Part shown: positions 46,553 through 59,278 of the stretch, in pieces
Layout: the number at the start of each line of letters is the position of its first letter
How positions within the stretch are numbered: the first letter of the stretch is position 1
Assembly: GCF_000003195.3 (NCBI RefSeq)
Contig: NC_012872.2
Location: 59,563,695 to 59,627,694, forward strand
Length of the DNA stretch: 64,000 nucleotides
Source: Sorghum bicolor
Taxonomy: Eukaryota; Streptophyta; Magnoliopsida; Poales; Poaceae
Direction of reading: 5' to 3'
Translations under genes and position numbers: made by a program
Notes under the pieces: model-generated
What the model was told of the DNA's origin: nothing
The model's input: only the letters and a program-made list of their open reading frames with translations
The model's database searches: none

Positions 46553-46789
46553 ATCTAGTGCGAATTCATCTCCCGTTTAAACTGTATAAACTCTAATTTG
46601 GATCGCAGGATGTTGATCTAAGGGATCGTATGAGAGAGGTGGAAGAAGAAATTTGTAAAAGTGTGATTAAGAGCGGGCGGTTAAGTGCAAAATTACCCAA
46701 TCTTTCCGCGTCTCTTGGATCAACATCTTGTGGTCCAAATTTGAGTTTGCACAGTTTGCACGGGAGATGAGTTTACACTAGATCCGTTG
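46553..46789. mobile_element. Foldback MITE with ~75-bp inverted arms
   Basis: The left arm starts GATCTAGTGCGAATTCATCT; the right arm inverted starts GATCTAGTGTAAACTCATCT. The match continues through CCCGT..AAACTGT and AATTTGGA to GATGTTGATC, about 75 bp with scattered differences. The centre is only about 85 bp. I could not identify the target duplication. Confidence 0.7.
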
Positions 46790-46932
46790 CCTAAAAAAGT
46801 ATAGCTCACAACATATTTAACTACGCTAATTTGGTGTCATAGATATTGTTGTTATTTTTTATAGACATAGTCAAACTTATGATAGTTGGACTTACAATGA
46901 CTCAAAATTTCTTGTATTTTAGGATAGAGAGA

Positions 46933-47050
<118 letters not shown>

Positions 47051-47557
47051 CTAATATACATAATTATTTTTTCCACCTTGAATTCAGATGCAGGCACAGA
47101 TAGTCGAAATACGCACTGAGCTAAGTAATAATTCAAAGGTACCATAACTTATTCGGCTCATTTTTCATCCCTAAATATGTGCTTTCTTTGTTTAAAATTG
47201 TAAGTCGTTTTGTCTCCTCTGGCATATACTCCTACGACATGCACGTAGATATCAGTTATATTTAGGTACGATACACATGAAACTCTTGTTGGGACTGTGG
47301 TCTTTAGAATAATGACACGTGGCACCTGGTCAAAACTTCGAGTCGAGGCAACTCCCCAAGCGAAAACGTCGGAGCGCACAAAAACCAAACAGCTCCTCTA
47401 CTGGCACGAATGCCCGTCAGCTCGTCTGCAGCGTGCACGATCGAACACATCCCGTTGCGCACGGCCAGGCATCCTCGCGAGTAATCGGCGGGCGTCTCTT
47501 CAACAATCGACCGCGCCCAGGGCCCCCGCCGCCTAGGGTTTCCGGCGCGTGGATGCC

Positions 47558-50500
47558 ATGGAGAACCTCATCTCTCTCGTCAACAAGCTTCAGCGCGCGT
47601 GCACCGCCCTCGGCGACCACGGCGAAGATAGCGCGCTCCCCACACTATGGGACTCGCTACCGACTATCGCAGTCGTCGGCGGCCAGGTGACAATAGCGCG
47701 ATCTCGTATTTGCCTTTTCTTTTCCTTTTTGTTTTGTTCGCTGTTCTTCGACGCGATTTCTTTTTTCTGAACAGGCGATGCTTGGGTTTTGGCTATATAT
47801 GTGGTGTGGAACCCTAGTTTTTTTTTAAATGCCCGCTTAGTAGTTATTGTACTAGTCATACATGCGAAGGATAGTTCAACTTCATACTTTCATAGTAGTT
47901 CGGAATTTCAGAATTTTGGAATTTAACTAACAATGTGGGTTTTGACATGCCAACTTCCATCGTTCGCTGTTACGTATGACAGAGTTCGGGTAAATCCTCG
48001 GTGTTGGAGAGTGTGGTTGGGAAGGATTTCCTACCTCGGGGTTCAGGTACAGTGATTTCGCGGTTACAATCTTCCCAAAAATATTAGTACTAAGCCCTTC
48101 TGTCCAATTTTGTGACGCTTGAATTCTTCAGGAATTGTTACGAGGCGTCCCCTGGTTCTGCAACTTCACAGGATTGATGGGGCAGGAGAATATGCAGAGT
48201 TCATGCACCATAAGAATAAAAAATTCACAGATTTTGGTAAATCCGATACTCAATTAGTCAATTGTTGCTTTGGTATGTTTGATCATCTGAACTTAATGAT
48301 CAATTCGTAAATAAATATTGCAATTGCAATACGGAACAACATTGAATGGTAAGGTCTAAATGCAAATTGAACCTCATGGCACTCTGTGGCCTCAAATATT
48401 TTTTCACAAAGTGAGCTAATGCTGCAGGGTTACGTTTGCTCACTCATGTTGCTGTGCTACTTTAATGGTTTTATCTTGTTTCCTTAATTCTGGATTGAAT
48501 TGTATATTTCATGAGAGAAGTAAATGTTTTAGTGGCTCAGTTGTCTGTTTAATTTCTAGTACTACTTAGTTATGCATGCATGTGACTGGCAACAGTAATA
48601 AAATTTCAAAGGTCATAACTGATACACTCACGCTTTTACAGCCCTAGTGAGGAAGGAGATTGCTGATGAAACTGACCGAGAAACTGGCCGCACAAAGCAA
48701 ATATCAACTGTGCCCATTTATTTGAGCATATATTCCCCAAATGGTAAGACCACAATCCTGGCAATGTGTTAGCTGAGTTTATACTGTTTGCCATTATTAC
48801 TTTACCACATCTCCATTGTTCAGCTTTGGTTTTGTGGGGTCTGGGATTGGGTTTTTTTAACCCGCAGCTTGATTGCTTGAACTTTTCCGAGTTAGCCAGT
48901 GGAGCATAATTGTACTTAGCAGTTAGCAAAAGCTACCTTTACAGCATCTCCCTTCTTGAGACTGGTTCAACTGGCTCAGCCTACAATACTATTATAACCC
49001 CTATTTTTGGGATATTTCCAGTGGAAATGTATGTATTTTGTCTCTGAAATTTATATTTGGAAAACCATGTTTTCTAGGAAAAAATATTTGGAAAGCCATA
49101 AAAAAACAAGCAAAATAGTGCTGGGAAAATCCTGTATAGATGCTGACGTTGATCTTTTGCTGTAAGAAACCTGTGTTCGATTGCTGATTGTTGTAAAATC
49201 CTACACCCTGTTGTTTTTATTTTCGTTATATTTGATGAGATTCTGCCATTACCTCCATTTTTCTTCTAAATATTTTTACCCATTGCAGTTGTTAACCTTA
49301 CTCTTATTGATCTTCCTGGGCTTACTAAGGTAGCTGTAGGTAAGTCATTCTAAATGTTGAGATATAGTCTTCTTTATTCCTGCTGCAGTAGTTTGTGTTA
49401 CTAACTTGCAGTTATGTGTTCTGATAATAGAGGGACAACCTGATAGTATCGTGCATGAAATTGAAAACATGGTTCGCTCGTTCATCGAGAAGGTACTTTA
49501 TAATAACCCATGCACATTCTTTTCCTTGTTATTGATGACCACAACTTCTACTTTCAACTGAATTAAGTGGTGACTGGTAATCACGCACAAACTGAGAATT
49601 TTTTCCAGCATATTAATCCAGTTTTCCCTCTATATTTTAGCATGCACCAGTTTACATTTATAGTGATCTTTGTGTTCTGCCGTGTTCTTTTCTCTTTTGT
49701 AAAGGTTATGCTTGAACTATCTTTTATGTTGTGTGCATAAATGTTATGCATAACAATGGTTCTGTATTTTTTTTTGTAGCCCAATTGCATCATTCTTGCA
49801 ATTTCTCCAGCCAATCAGGATCTTGCAACATCTGATGCAATAAAGATTTCACGTGAAGTTGATCCAAAAGGTATAATACAGCTAGAAACTTAATGAAGAA
49901 TGTGATGAGCAGTGTGGTTTTCAAGTATCTTCAAAGATAATGTGATTTCAGATTATGTCTGTAATCTTCAATTGATGTGTAAACAAATTCATGTAATTTG
50001 ATAAATTAACTTCGTAGACCTAAATAGACTAACATAAAAAGAACCATCTGATTTTTTTTATCGAGTACTAATTTGTTGAATTTAATTAGGTGAAAGGACC
50101 TTTGGTGTGCTTACAAAAATTGACTTAATGGACAAGGGCACAGATGCAGTTGATGTAAGTTCATATATTATTACTCAAAAATGTTTCACAACAGTTGATA
50201 TTCTCATGAACGATTTGGTTCTTTCACTACTCTGTGATGTGTGATTCTGTCCCAAAAGTATTAGCCTAACAAGAATGATATGCGCTGACCTATTAGTCAA
50301 AGCTTCTTATCAAGGCAGCGAACCACTAACTGTAATTTATCTTATAACATGTGTCCTGATTTTAGTTGAGTTGTGCTTTGCAGATACTAGAAGGAAGGTC
50401 CTATCGACTACAATTTCCATGGATTAGTGTTGTCAATCGTTCCCAACAAGATATAAACAAGAATGTAGACATGATTGCTGCTAGGATTAGAGAGCGTGAA

Positions 50501-53500
50501 TATTTTGCAAGTCTACCAGAATATAAACACCTTGCTCACAGAATGGGATCAGAGCACTTAGCAAAGATGCTTTCAAAGGTATGTCACATGATTTATTTGT
50601 GATGTCTGGATATGTGCAATCCTATTGAATTATTTGTCTTGATGACCCCATGATTATTTACTAATAACCATCATCCTGCAGCATTTGGAATCTGTGATTA
50701 AATCAAGAATTCCAGGGATCCAGTCTCTAATAACCAAGGCCACTGCAGATCTAGAAAGTGAACTTTGTCGTCTTGGAAAACCCATTGCTGCAGATGCTGG
50801 AGTAAGATTTCTACATGTTATCAGTCTATGAATAGATATGCCACTTCATCTTATCGATCTACATATGTGATGTTTATCTTTTGAAACTTATTTAGCCCCC
50901 AAAGTTAGTTTTTCCATTCAGGGTGTACATGATGGGTCTTTTACTAATTATTATACTATGATATCATGATTTGCTTATGCCAGTTGCCAGCTAGACATAG
51001 CTTATATGCTGATATGCATTTGTCATGTCCATTCAGATGGCATGCACACATTTATGGTTTTCTTGTTTTATAGTTCTAGCATAAGGCATGTTCTCACTAG
51101 ACACTATTACATGCACAACAACTATTCTGCAGCTAGTCTTTCAGGTCGTCTATAAGTAATTACACTTCTTCCTGATATGCAGGGAAAGCTGTACACTATT
51201 ATGGAAATATGCCGCATGTTTGACGGTATCTACAAGGAGCATCTAGATGGAGTGTATGTTTCAAACATATAGCTTTCGTTCATTATGTCTTTTGAGATAT
51301 TCCATTGAGTACTACATTCAAAATTTTGAGAAGTTTTTTGTTTTTGGTAGTATGGATGCAAGCTATCCTGGGGGAAAACATTCTTCCGTCGTTACATACG
51401 TTATATTTTTGCTACTGCATGGAAAATATCCCCTTGCAATTAGCATTCCTAGCTGCAATACTGTGAATTGTGTATATAGTATAAGGGTCTGGACTGTGAA
51501 ACTGTTATACTAGCGATAGCTCCTCATGTTCAAACCGGTACAGGAAACTTGTAGTTTTTCAGATATGCTGGGGTGCCTGAACATGAGCTACAATATTTTG
51601 TTTCCAAGGTTGTAGAAATAGGAATTTAGCACCTATATAAACGTGACGTTATTGTATTGTCCATTAGATTTTACCTAGCATCCACAGACATTATGGTAAG
51701 AAGAGGTAGTTAACTGCACATTTCAATAATTGCATATTTGCCTGTTAAATTAGTTATGTTTAAGAAATATTTTCTTCATCGGAACACTGAAAATTTGCTT
51801 GCATGTGTGCTATTTCTCAGCTGCCCGAACTACTCTAATTATAATCCATAAGAACAATTTTTGCATAATCATTTCATTGATTTATCCAATGGTTAAACTT
51901 CTTTTCCTCCTCTTATGTTCTGCAAGGTTGTCCACATAATTTTTTTTACTTATGTTACTCCTTTTATTTGGACAGGCGTTCTGGTGGTGAGAAGATCTAC
52001 TATGTCTTTGACAACCAATTTCCAGTGGCTCTTAAACGGTTGCAATTTGAAAAACATCTTACAATGGAAAACATAAAGAAACTTATAACACAAGCTGATG
52101 GATACCAACCACACTTAATAGCTCCAGAGCAAGGATACCGGCGTCTAATAAAGTCCTGTCTAGTTAGTATGAAAGGTCCAGCTGAGGCAGCTGTTGATGC
52201 GGTATGTTGTGCATATATGCTGATTTGCTCAATAATTCACATTTTAATTAGTTTTCTGCACCATCTCTTGCAGTTATCTAATTATTTTTAATATGATGTG
52301 CCCTGAAATGCTTCATATGTCCAAAAAGTCAAAATCGAATTCACTTTGTAAATATTTCATTCCTAGCACTGTGAACAGTCACGCTTTCGAAAATGACTTA
52401 TCTCATTTGTGTTTGGGCCCACACCACATTGGTCAGTGTTTCACAGCTAGTTTTAATTGTTGCACCATGAATTTTCTAACTTTCTTGAGTTGAAATAGTA
52501 GAAAGGCAAAACCTTTGTTCTTTGTCAAATCCTTGTATTTTTTTATTCACTATTTTTATGTAGTTTGGGATATGATAATCCCCACCGAAATAGTTTAGGT
52601 TCTTGACCGAAATAGTTTAGGTAGTTAGTGTTTACTTATTTAACAATAGCATTGCATGACTGTTTTCCTCCAGTTCCAAAACATGATAGTTTTCCACATG
52701 GGCATTTGGCAGGTCCATGCAATACTCAAGGAGCTAGTTCACAGGGCTGTAAAGGAGACACATGTATGTTTTCTTCTCTCTTGGTCTATTGAACTATTTT
52801 TTTTTTGAAGTTCAACGGGGGGAGACTTTCCCCACCTGAAAATTTATTTATATGGCTCAAAAGGCCTCAATGTACAAAGAGTGACTGGGTCTCTAGGACA
52901 AAGACCCTTGCATTTACAATAGAGTTTGAGGTTGAGATTGAGATCAGCAGAAGAAAGAATGGGTTAGCTTCCCCCTAGACCTTGTCTTGCCATTTCAAGG
53001 AGATGACACCAGGCATCAGCGATTTGCCTTTTTGAGGGCTTCATCCTTGCACGCCAATGCTCTGCGGTTGCCTTGCAGGAGGCAAGAAGTTGGTTTGCGT
53101 TCATGAACTCTTGCCTGAAAATTGCTGCATTTCTTGCCTTCCAGAGTTGCCAGCATACCAGAGCAATGTTGAACTATTTTTTCAGCACCTACATAGTTTT
53201 ATAATCTGCTTGTATGGTGTATACTTGTGGTGAGCGTATGTACTGAGGTAGGATTTAATGCATCCTTTTGTTTTCGTCTTTTGGATGGAGTGGGTGAATC
53301 GTTGTTCTGATTTGATTTCAGTTATATTTCCTTAGTGTTACAAAAAACTGCTGTGAGATATCTACCAGGAATTCAGGGTAGCTTTGGTGTATATATATGC
53401 AGGAACCTGCATCTGTGTATATCATTCAAGGATATAGTTTAGTGTAGAATATAGCAATAAAAGTGATGGGAAGTGTTACTCAGAATAAGAATATCCTGAA

Positions 53501-54503
53501 TGGCAGCTTAACTTAGAATTGGAGTTAAGTTGTTTGACTGCGTTCTTGCAGGAGCTGAAGCAGTTTCCGACTCTTCGTGTGGAAGTAAGCAGTGCAGCTT
53601 TTAAAGCATTGGAAAGAATGCGGGAGGAGAGCAAGAAAAATACAATGATGCTTGTTGATATGGAGTGCAGCTATTTAACTGTAGATTTCTTTAGGAAGCT
53701 TCCTCAGGATGTTGAGAAGGGTGGAAGTCCAACACACTCCATCTTTGATAGATACAATGATTCGTACCTCAGACGAATTGGTAAGGGCTTCGAAGTTATT
53801 TAAGCATTTTCCATTACTGTTAAACAACTTACTGTTGCTTACGGATTATTATGTCAAGTTCTCAATGCATGACTTGTCACTTGTATGTGAAAATAGTTCT
53901 GTTCAACTGATGCTGTTTAATGTTCTTGGAAATAACTTAATTGCATGATTATTACAGCATAACATCCAATTTCTCTTGCTATCTTACATTACAGGTAGTA
54001 ATGTACAGGCATATGTCAACATGGTATGCTCAACCTTGAGGAACTCCATCCCCAAATCTATCGTTTATTGCCAAGTCCGTGAGGCCAAGCGCTCACTACT
54101 CGATCACTTCTTTACGGAGTTGGGAGCAAGAGAGGTGAGTTTATTTCTGCACCTTGCATTATGTCAACTTTTCTTGACATGAACATAAGGGTTATTTAGT
54201 TCTTGTAGCTGAAGTGCTATGTAGCTTGTCTGTGTTCAGAGTTCACCGATTCACCCGTACATCTAGTACTCTTAACAATTTTTTTCATGACATTTGAATA
54301 CAAGCATGGCGTCTAGCTAATGTGATTTTCGCATTAATACATGGTCTTTGAAATCTCTGTCATTTGCTGTGCAGACCAAGCAGCTTTCTAAGCTTCTTGA
54401 TGAGGACCCTGAGGTCATGGAGCGCAGAGCTAAGCTTGCGAAGAGGTTAGAGCTATATCGGAGCGCCCAAGCAGAAATCGAGGCGGTTGCATGGGCCAAA
54501 TAG
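47558..54503 (+). CDS. DRP1: Dynamin-related protein 1 (phragmoplastin type), 609 aa, 16 exons
   Basis: Large GTPase that pinches and tubulates membrane at the cell plate and in clathrin endocytosis. Exons: 47558-47686, 47983-48046, 48132-48236, 48642-48743, 49289-49339, 49431-49492, 49780-49870, 50090-50154, 50384-50578, 50682-50801, 51183-51253, 51976-52201, 52713-52763, 53552-53780, 53995-54134, 54375-54503; sum 1830 nt, phases all agree. GTPase motifs: [12 protein letters not shown] (G1, about 40-51), GIVTRRPL (G2), [10 protein letters not shown] (G3), LTKIDLMD (G4), [11 protein letters not shown] (G5). The middle domain and the C-terminal GED ([14 protein letters not shown] to EIEAVAWAK) follow. 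There is no PH or proline-rich domain, which is the DRP1 class. Relatives start MATMENL; here GTG replaces the first Met (VDAMENL), so the start is taken at 47558. An out-of-frame ATG lies at 47553. Confidence 0.97.
52805..53168 (-). mobile_element. 5'-truncated L1-type LINE in DRP1 intron 13, TSD TTGAACTATTTTTT
   Basis: A 14-bp direct repeat TTGAACTATTTTTT flanks the insert (52789-52802 or so, and 53169-53182). The minus strand codes [20 protein letters not shown] and ending [17 protein letters not shown], the C terminus of a plant LINE ORF2, then a stop. The 3' end has a short A-run (poly-T on the plus strand at 52801). It is antisense to DRP1 and about 380 bp from the next exon, so splicing need not be affected. 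Confidence 0.85.
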
Positions 54504-55434
54504 TGTCCTTTCGCGCTTCCACATCTTTTAGCCGATTTTTCTGGTGGAACCATCTATGATTTCGCTTTTCTCTGTTCCTTGGTTCTAGTTCATTGAGTTC
54601 AGGAGGTAGTGAACATCAGATGCGCTGGATCTTGTTAGCTAGAAGACTAGAAGTTAGTATGTCATAGCGCCTTTATGATCTGCCTGTGTGCTGAAAACGA
54701 TTGCCATCTGTTTTTAGCTAGGTCGATTCCGTTGAGCCGAAGTGAAGCAAGTCGATTGCACGTTTACCTCCTAGTCGTTTACAACACTGGGCCTAGATGG
54801 ATATGTAGTGCTAACTACTTAATTAACGAAACCGGTGCTGCGGTATTAGAAAACTGACGTGACTTTACCCATCAGTTTTAGAAGTTTTAGCTAAGACTAG
54901 GTGACACTTGGCACGCCTGGTTGTGTCAGCCAACTGCACACGACAAAGGGACAAGCAAACCGAGAATAGCTTACCCGAGCGACATGCAAACAGAGAAAGC
55001 TGCAGCTCAACCGAATTGTACAATACGACTTGCATTGCTTGGGTTTATTTCATTTTGCGAATGACCTGAATTCTGAACAATGATGATGAGGAGCCGAGCC
55101 CATCTGGGCCTATGAGCCGAATCCAGTAGCCCAACCCAACCAAAGTCAAAGCGGGCCTGGGATGGGATAGCCACAACCTTTTTTTAATTACAATTCAGCC
55201 TTTTTTTGAATAAATTCATATTTAGCCCTTTAGATAAAAAAAAACTCAACTTTAGATTTTTTTTTTCAGTGCCGTGATCTATGGCGCCGAGATAACACAT
55301 CTCGGGCTATAGGTCACACGACTCGAGACTGAATAGCGACATGACGATGATATTGCGCTGATATGGCATAATTTGGCGCCATGAAATATGACGCTGACCT
55401 CAGCGTAGCGATGTCTAGCGCCGACCTCGCCATG
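54504..55434. other. DRP1 3' region and intergenic sequence
   Basis: The first few hundred bases are the likely 3' UTR. At 55190-55390 there are homopolymer-rich stretches and GGCGCCGAGAT / GGCGCCATG motifs that look like transposon sequence; the class is not clear. Confidence 0.35.
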
Positions 55435-55656
55435 CTTGAACTGATCGTCGCCCACACACGGGCTGCCGAAGACGATGGCGGTGACGGACTGACGGGGACC
55501 GTGTCGTTGGGGTTGGGACCCGTGGACGTTGACACCGTTGGCGACGATGTCGATGGCGGTGAGCGTGGAGAGCGCCGCGACGAGGCTGTGGCCGGTCAGC
55601 GTGATGCAGTTCTCGCCCTTGTACACTTCCAGCAGCCTTCTAACCTCACTCAACAC
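55435..55656 (-). pseudogene. Phospholipase A1-II-like class III lipase fragment
   Basis: After a good acceptor (ATGCATGCAG) the minus strand reads [40 protein letters not shown] then [17 protein letters not shown]. This matches the middle of plant PLA1-II (DAD1-like) lipases around the nucleophile. The motif is GHSLVAA where active enzymes have GHSLGAA. The N-terminal part and the region with the catalytic Asp and His are not found nearby, and the stretch [12 protein letters not shown] looks like a compensated double frameshift, because [10 protein letters not shown] appears in the other frame. Similarity ends near 55435. It is a dead fragment, possibly moved by a transposon. Confidence 0.75.
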
Positions 55657-55928
55657 CTGCATGCATAGATTACTCGTTCACGTTCAGCAATTGTGCGGCC
55701 AGAAGGCGAGCAAACAATAAGAAATTGAGCTCCATTGTGGTAGGAAGCGATGCGTCTCCTTTCCAATCCAATCAAGAAGGCCGGTTTGTCGCTTCGTCCA
55801 TCCTTTCCCTATCGGGGTTGATTAAAACCCACTGCCCTCCGCTCGCACGAGAGCAATCGGAGCATTGGTGGCCTTTTCGCGTGTTGACATCTGTCTTTGA
55901 CCATTTTGCAAAAAGACCCTTCAAGTTT

Positions 55929-58743
55929 CTATAATTAATCTGCAGTCCAAACCTTTCTGCTCCACTTTCGGCCTCCCACCCCCGGAAACCTGCCCGACAT
56001 CTCGATCCCTCTCTCCTCTCCCTGCCGTCGCTGTCGTCGTCACCTCCACACCTCAATCCCTCACTGCGCAGCCGTCACATAGCCATCCCTCCAGGCCGCG
56101 CGAGATCTCGTGGTCCGGCGGAGCCGCTTGAGATCCCGTGGTTCGCAATCGGTCAGACCTCATCTCCCCTACGGTGTACGATCAAGGAACTTGTTCTTCC
56201 TTCTCCTTACCTCAAGCTCCCTTGGTGCGGGATGGAGGGCAGGTCCTCCGCGTGGATCTCGGTGCCGGCTGTCAGGTTCGTCTTGCCTCGGCCCCCCACA
56301 CTCGTCTGCGTGGTGGCGTGCCTTGTCCAGTACCATTGGCTCTACTATATCCTCCTCCTGTCTTGACTCGACCTTGGCTCTCCTCGCCTCTAGATCCAAG
56401 ACCAGGTGTGTTGCGCAATGCAACGTATGCAAAATTACAGACCCTAGCTTGCTGTACTATTTTTCAATTAAAATAATGTACTAGGATTTATACAATTTCT
56501 GAGATGAATAAATATTATTTTGCGTTGGTGTAGAGTGTTTTCTAGAAAATATATAATAACCTGTATAGATTTGTACATTTGTTTTCCCAATCGTACAAAC
56601 CGAACTTTTTTCTAATCTGCACAAATTTAGATGAGCATGATTTAATTCTGTGTTTTGACATGTTTGTTATTACAGGCTTGTTGTTGGGTCAGTTGGTTAA
56701 AAGAGAATAAACCATTTCAACTTCATACCGTCCTTTGAAATTATTACGAGCCTTGGAGAAAGCTAAAATAAAAAATGTAATTGCAAATTAGAGATGAGGA
56801 TGCCATTCTTGATGTTTCTGGAAGCAATAGTTTTACTGACATATGTTTGATGTTTGCAAACAGAAATTGCTTAAATGAGTTGTCCTAAAGGGCACATGGA
56901 GGCTGAGTTATCACCGGTAGCATATATACTACTTGCCAAGATATTCATTACCTTCCCACGGGGTAAAGTGATACGTTATAGATTTAGAGCTATATAGAAT
57001 TTGTAGCTTTTGACAGATCTGTGTAATGTTAGTTCTTCCATTGTTCAAATAGGCAGATTTCGGCTCAGTGGTTTGTGTACATGGTATTTAAGCGTCATAT
57101 GTTGAGAATAAATTATTAGCTCAGATATCTAGCTTCACTGTTAAATGAATTACATGTGAGCTTACCTAACCAAATATATTATTGTCTACTTCCTGTTCTT
57201 ACTGTCTGGTCATTTAAATTCTATTGTGTTAGAACAAATCAACATAAATTGTCTGCATTCTCTTTAAATATGTGCAACCATTTGAAACAGATAAACATGC
57301 TTTAATCTTTTAGTTTTTTCAGTGTTTGGATCTCCAGTTGAATACGCGATTCGGATGCCAAGTTGTAGGTATTTTCTTTATGATATGGCTTGGACCTTTC
57401 TTCTGCCCATGGTGGTGAACTGGTAAGCCAGATTTCTTTGTATCCTTATCATGCGTGTGTGCTTAATACGAGATCCACAAGCTTATGAATTATCTTGTGA
57501 TAACCAAATCCCCTGGGTATTTTAGATTGAATGCCTTTTGTGCTTTGAGAAATAGCTTGACCTCACAGTAAACTATTTGGAATTTTCAAAATGCAGTGAC
57601 TATTGGTGAACAAATAACTGAGGTGCATAATCCTCTTAGAGCAGCTGAGCCCTTGCTTCTATAGTGGTTAAGCTCTTCTCTTTTGTTTTAATGTTAGGAT
57701 TCAGGGACAATTTGTGCAATAATTATTGTTCCAAAAGTCAATTTATGTTCATTGCTAGGATTTTGTCAACATCTATTTTGCATAGTGTCTGTGTGCCTGA
57801 TCAGGGACATTAAACTTGGTCAGTTTAATACAAAATTAATGTCTTCCTTTCTGTTAAATCATTTTGAGGCATTTTTAGGTTGTCAACCAATTCAATAGCA
57901 CTGGATATTTGTTATAATAAAATTAAATTATTAGTACTTCTATTGGAGCTTTAGCCTATGATTCCCTTGAATGTAGAGTTCTAGCATGTTACAGGATTAC
58001 AACTCAATTTCTAACTACTGAAGATTATTTTTTCCTGTAGGAGCAACAGAAAAGAATTAGGAAATTCATCCACATACATCTGATATCCTTTTTGTAGACT
58101 ATTTATAAGTTTTCCTCTCTCAAATACATAGTCCTGTGGATGTACATCCTGACATTGCTGCCATGATAGGTTTTGGTGGGTTAAAACATAGGCAAGGTTC
58201 ATTTATATAATTGGAGCTTGCACTTTTACACTCAGTTATATATATATCCTTCACTTTAGTTACAATAAAATATTGGCTTTCTAGCATAATCTGATGGAGG
58301 TGGCTATCGGCTTTACCTTTGGTCTTCCATTATCTTTTTAGCAAGAATACTTTTGCGGCTAAAGCGAAGGATCACCTTATGTTTGGATCAGCATTTCTAA
58401 GCTACCGGCTATAGTGTTCGGTTGTTATGAATTCTAAGGTGTTTCTAAGGTGTAATAGTTGGGTATGTAATGTATGACATAATAGCTATTCTAGCATGCA
58501 TGTAATGAAGGATCTTGTAATTTATGGCTAAACAGAACCATAACAACTGTGATGGCCATACAACTTGTTTTTATATTCAAATGCTTCATGATTTGTACTA
58601 AGTATTTAATGATATGATATATGATGTGATGCTATGGTAATAGTGGTGATAAATATACTTTGTATCTTAGCTATATAAATTATGCATAGATTGTTTTGTA
58701 CTCAAATCATTGTAGGGCGCCCGAAGGGTGCCTGATGTTCTAG
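55929..58743 (+). mobile_element. Putative non-autonomous Helitron (3' end clear, 5' end uncertain)
   Basis: The 3' end has hairpin GGGCGCCCGAAGGGTGCC (58714-58731), then TGATGTTCTAG/T, fitting the CTRR-T rule. The suggested 5' end TCTATAATTAATCTGC near 55929 resembles that of the Helitron at 31409, but the base before it is T, not A. As in that Helitron, a GC-rich block (55.93-56.43 kb) is followed by about 2.3 kb of intron-like sequence. A frame MEGRSSAWISVPAVRF.. ending CLVQYHWLYYILLLS (about 56232-56366) is unrecognised. No Rep/helicase. Confidence 0.5.
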
Positions 58744-58845
58744 TCTTTATAATTCCAAAACAGTTTGCAGTATGTTACTCCTTGCTTCTCCCAAAATTCT
58801 TGTGGACACCAACATCAAGATGTTCCAATCCCAACAAGATTCTAA

Positions 58846-59275
58846 GACCTTGTTTAGTTGGGTGGGTGAAATTTTTTTGGGTGTAGCACTTTTGTTTGTA
58901 TTTGATAATTATTGTCTAACTGTAAACTAATTAGGCTTAAAACTATGCAATTAGTTTTTTGTTTCGTTTATATTTAATGCTCCATGCATATGACACAAGA
59001 TTTGATGTGATGAGAAATCTTGAAAAGTTTTGGGGTTTTGGAGGAAACAAGGCCTAAGTTCAAAAAATTTTAAGATTCTTCATCACATCGAATCTTTAGA
59101 CACATGCATGGAGTATTAAATATAGACGAAAACAAAAACTAATTACACGATTTGTCTGTAATTTGCGAGACAAATTTTTTGAGCCTAGTTAGTCTAAATT
59201 GGACAATTATTACCAAATACAAACGAAAGTACTACAATGCGCAAAATCAAAAAAATTTGCCAACTAAACAAGACC
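58846..59275. mobile_element. Dimeric GGCCTTGTTTAGTT-family MITE, TSD TAA
   Basis: Outer ends are GACCTTGTTTAGTTGGG and CCAACTAAACAAGACC. TAA is duplicated (58843-58845 and 59276-59278). Two bodies in opposite orientation meet at about 59040-59056, where an inner AACAAGGCCTAAG terminus remains. So one copy landed in or next to another. Confidence 0.85.
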
Positions 59276-59278
59276 TAA

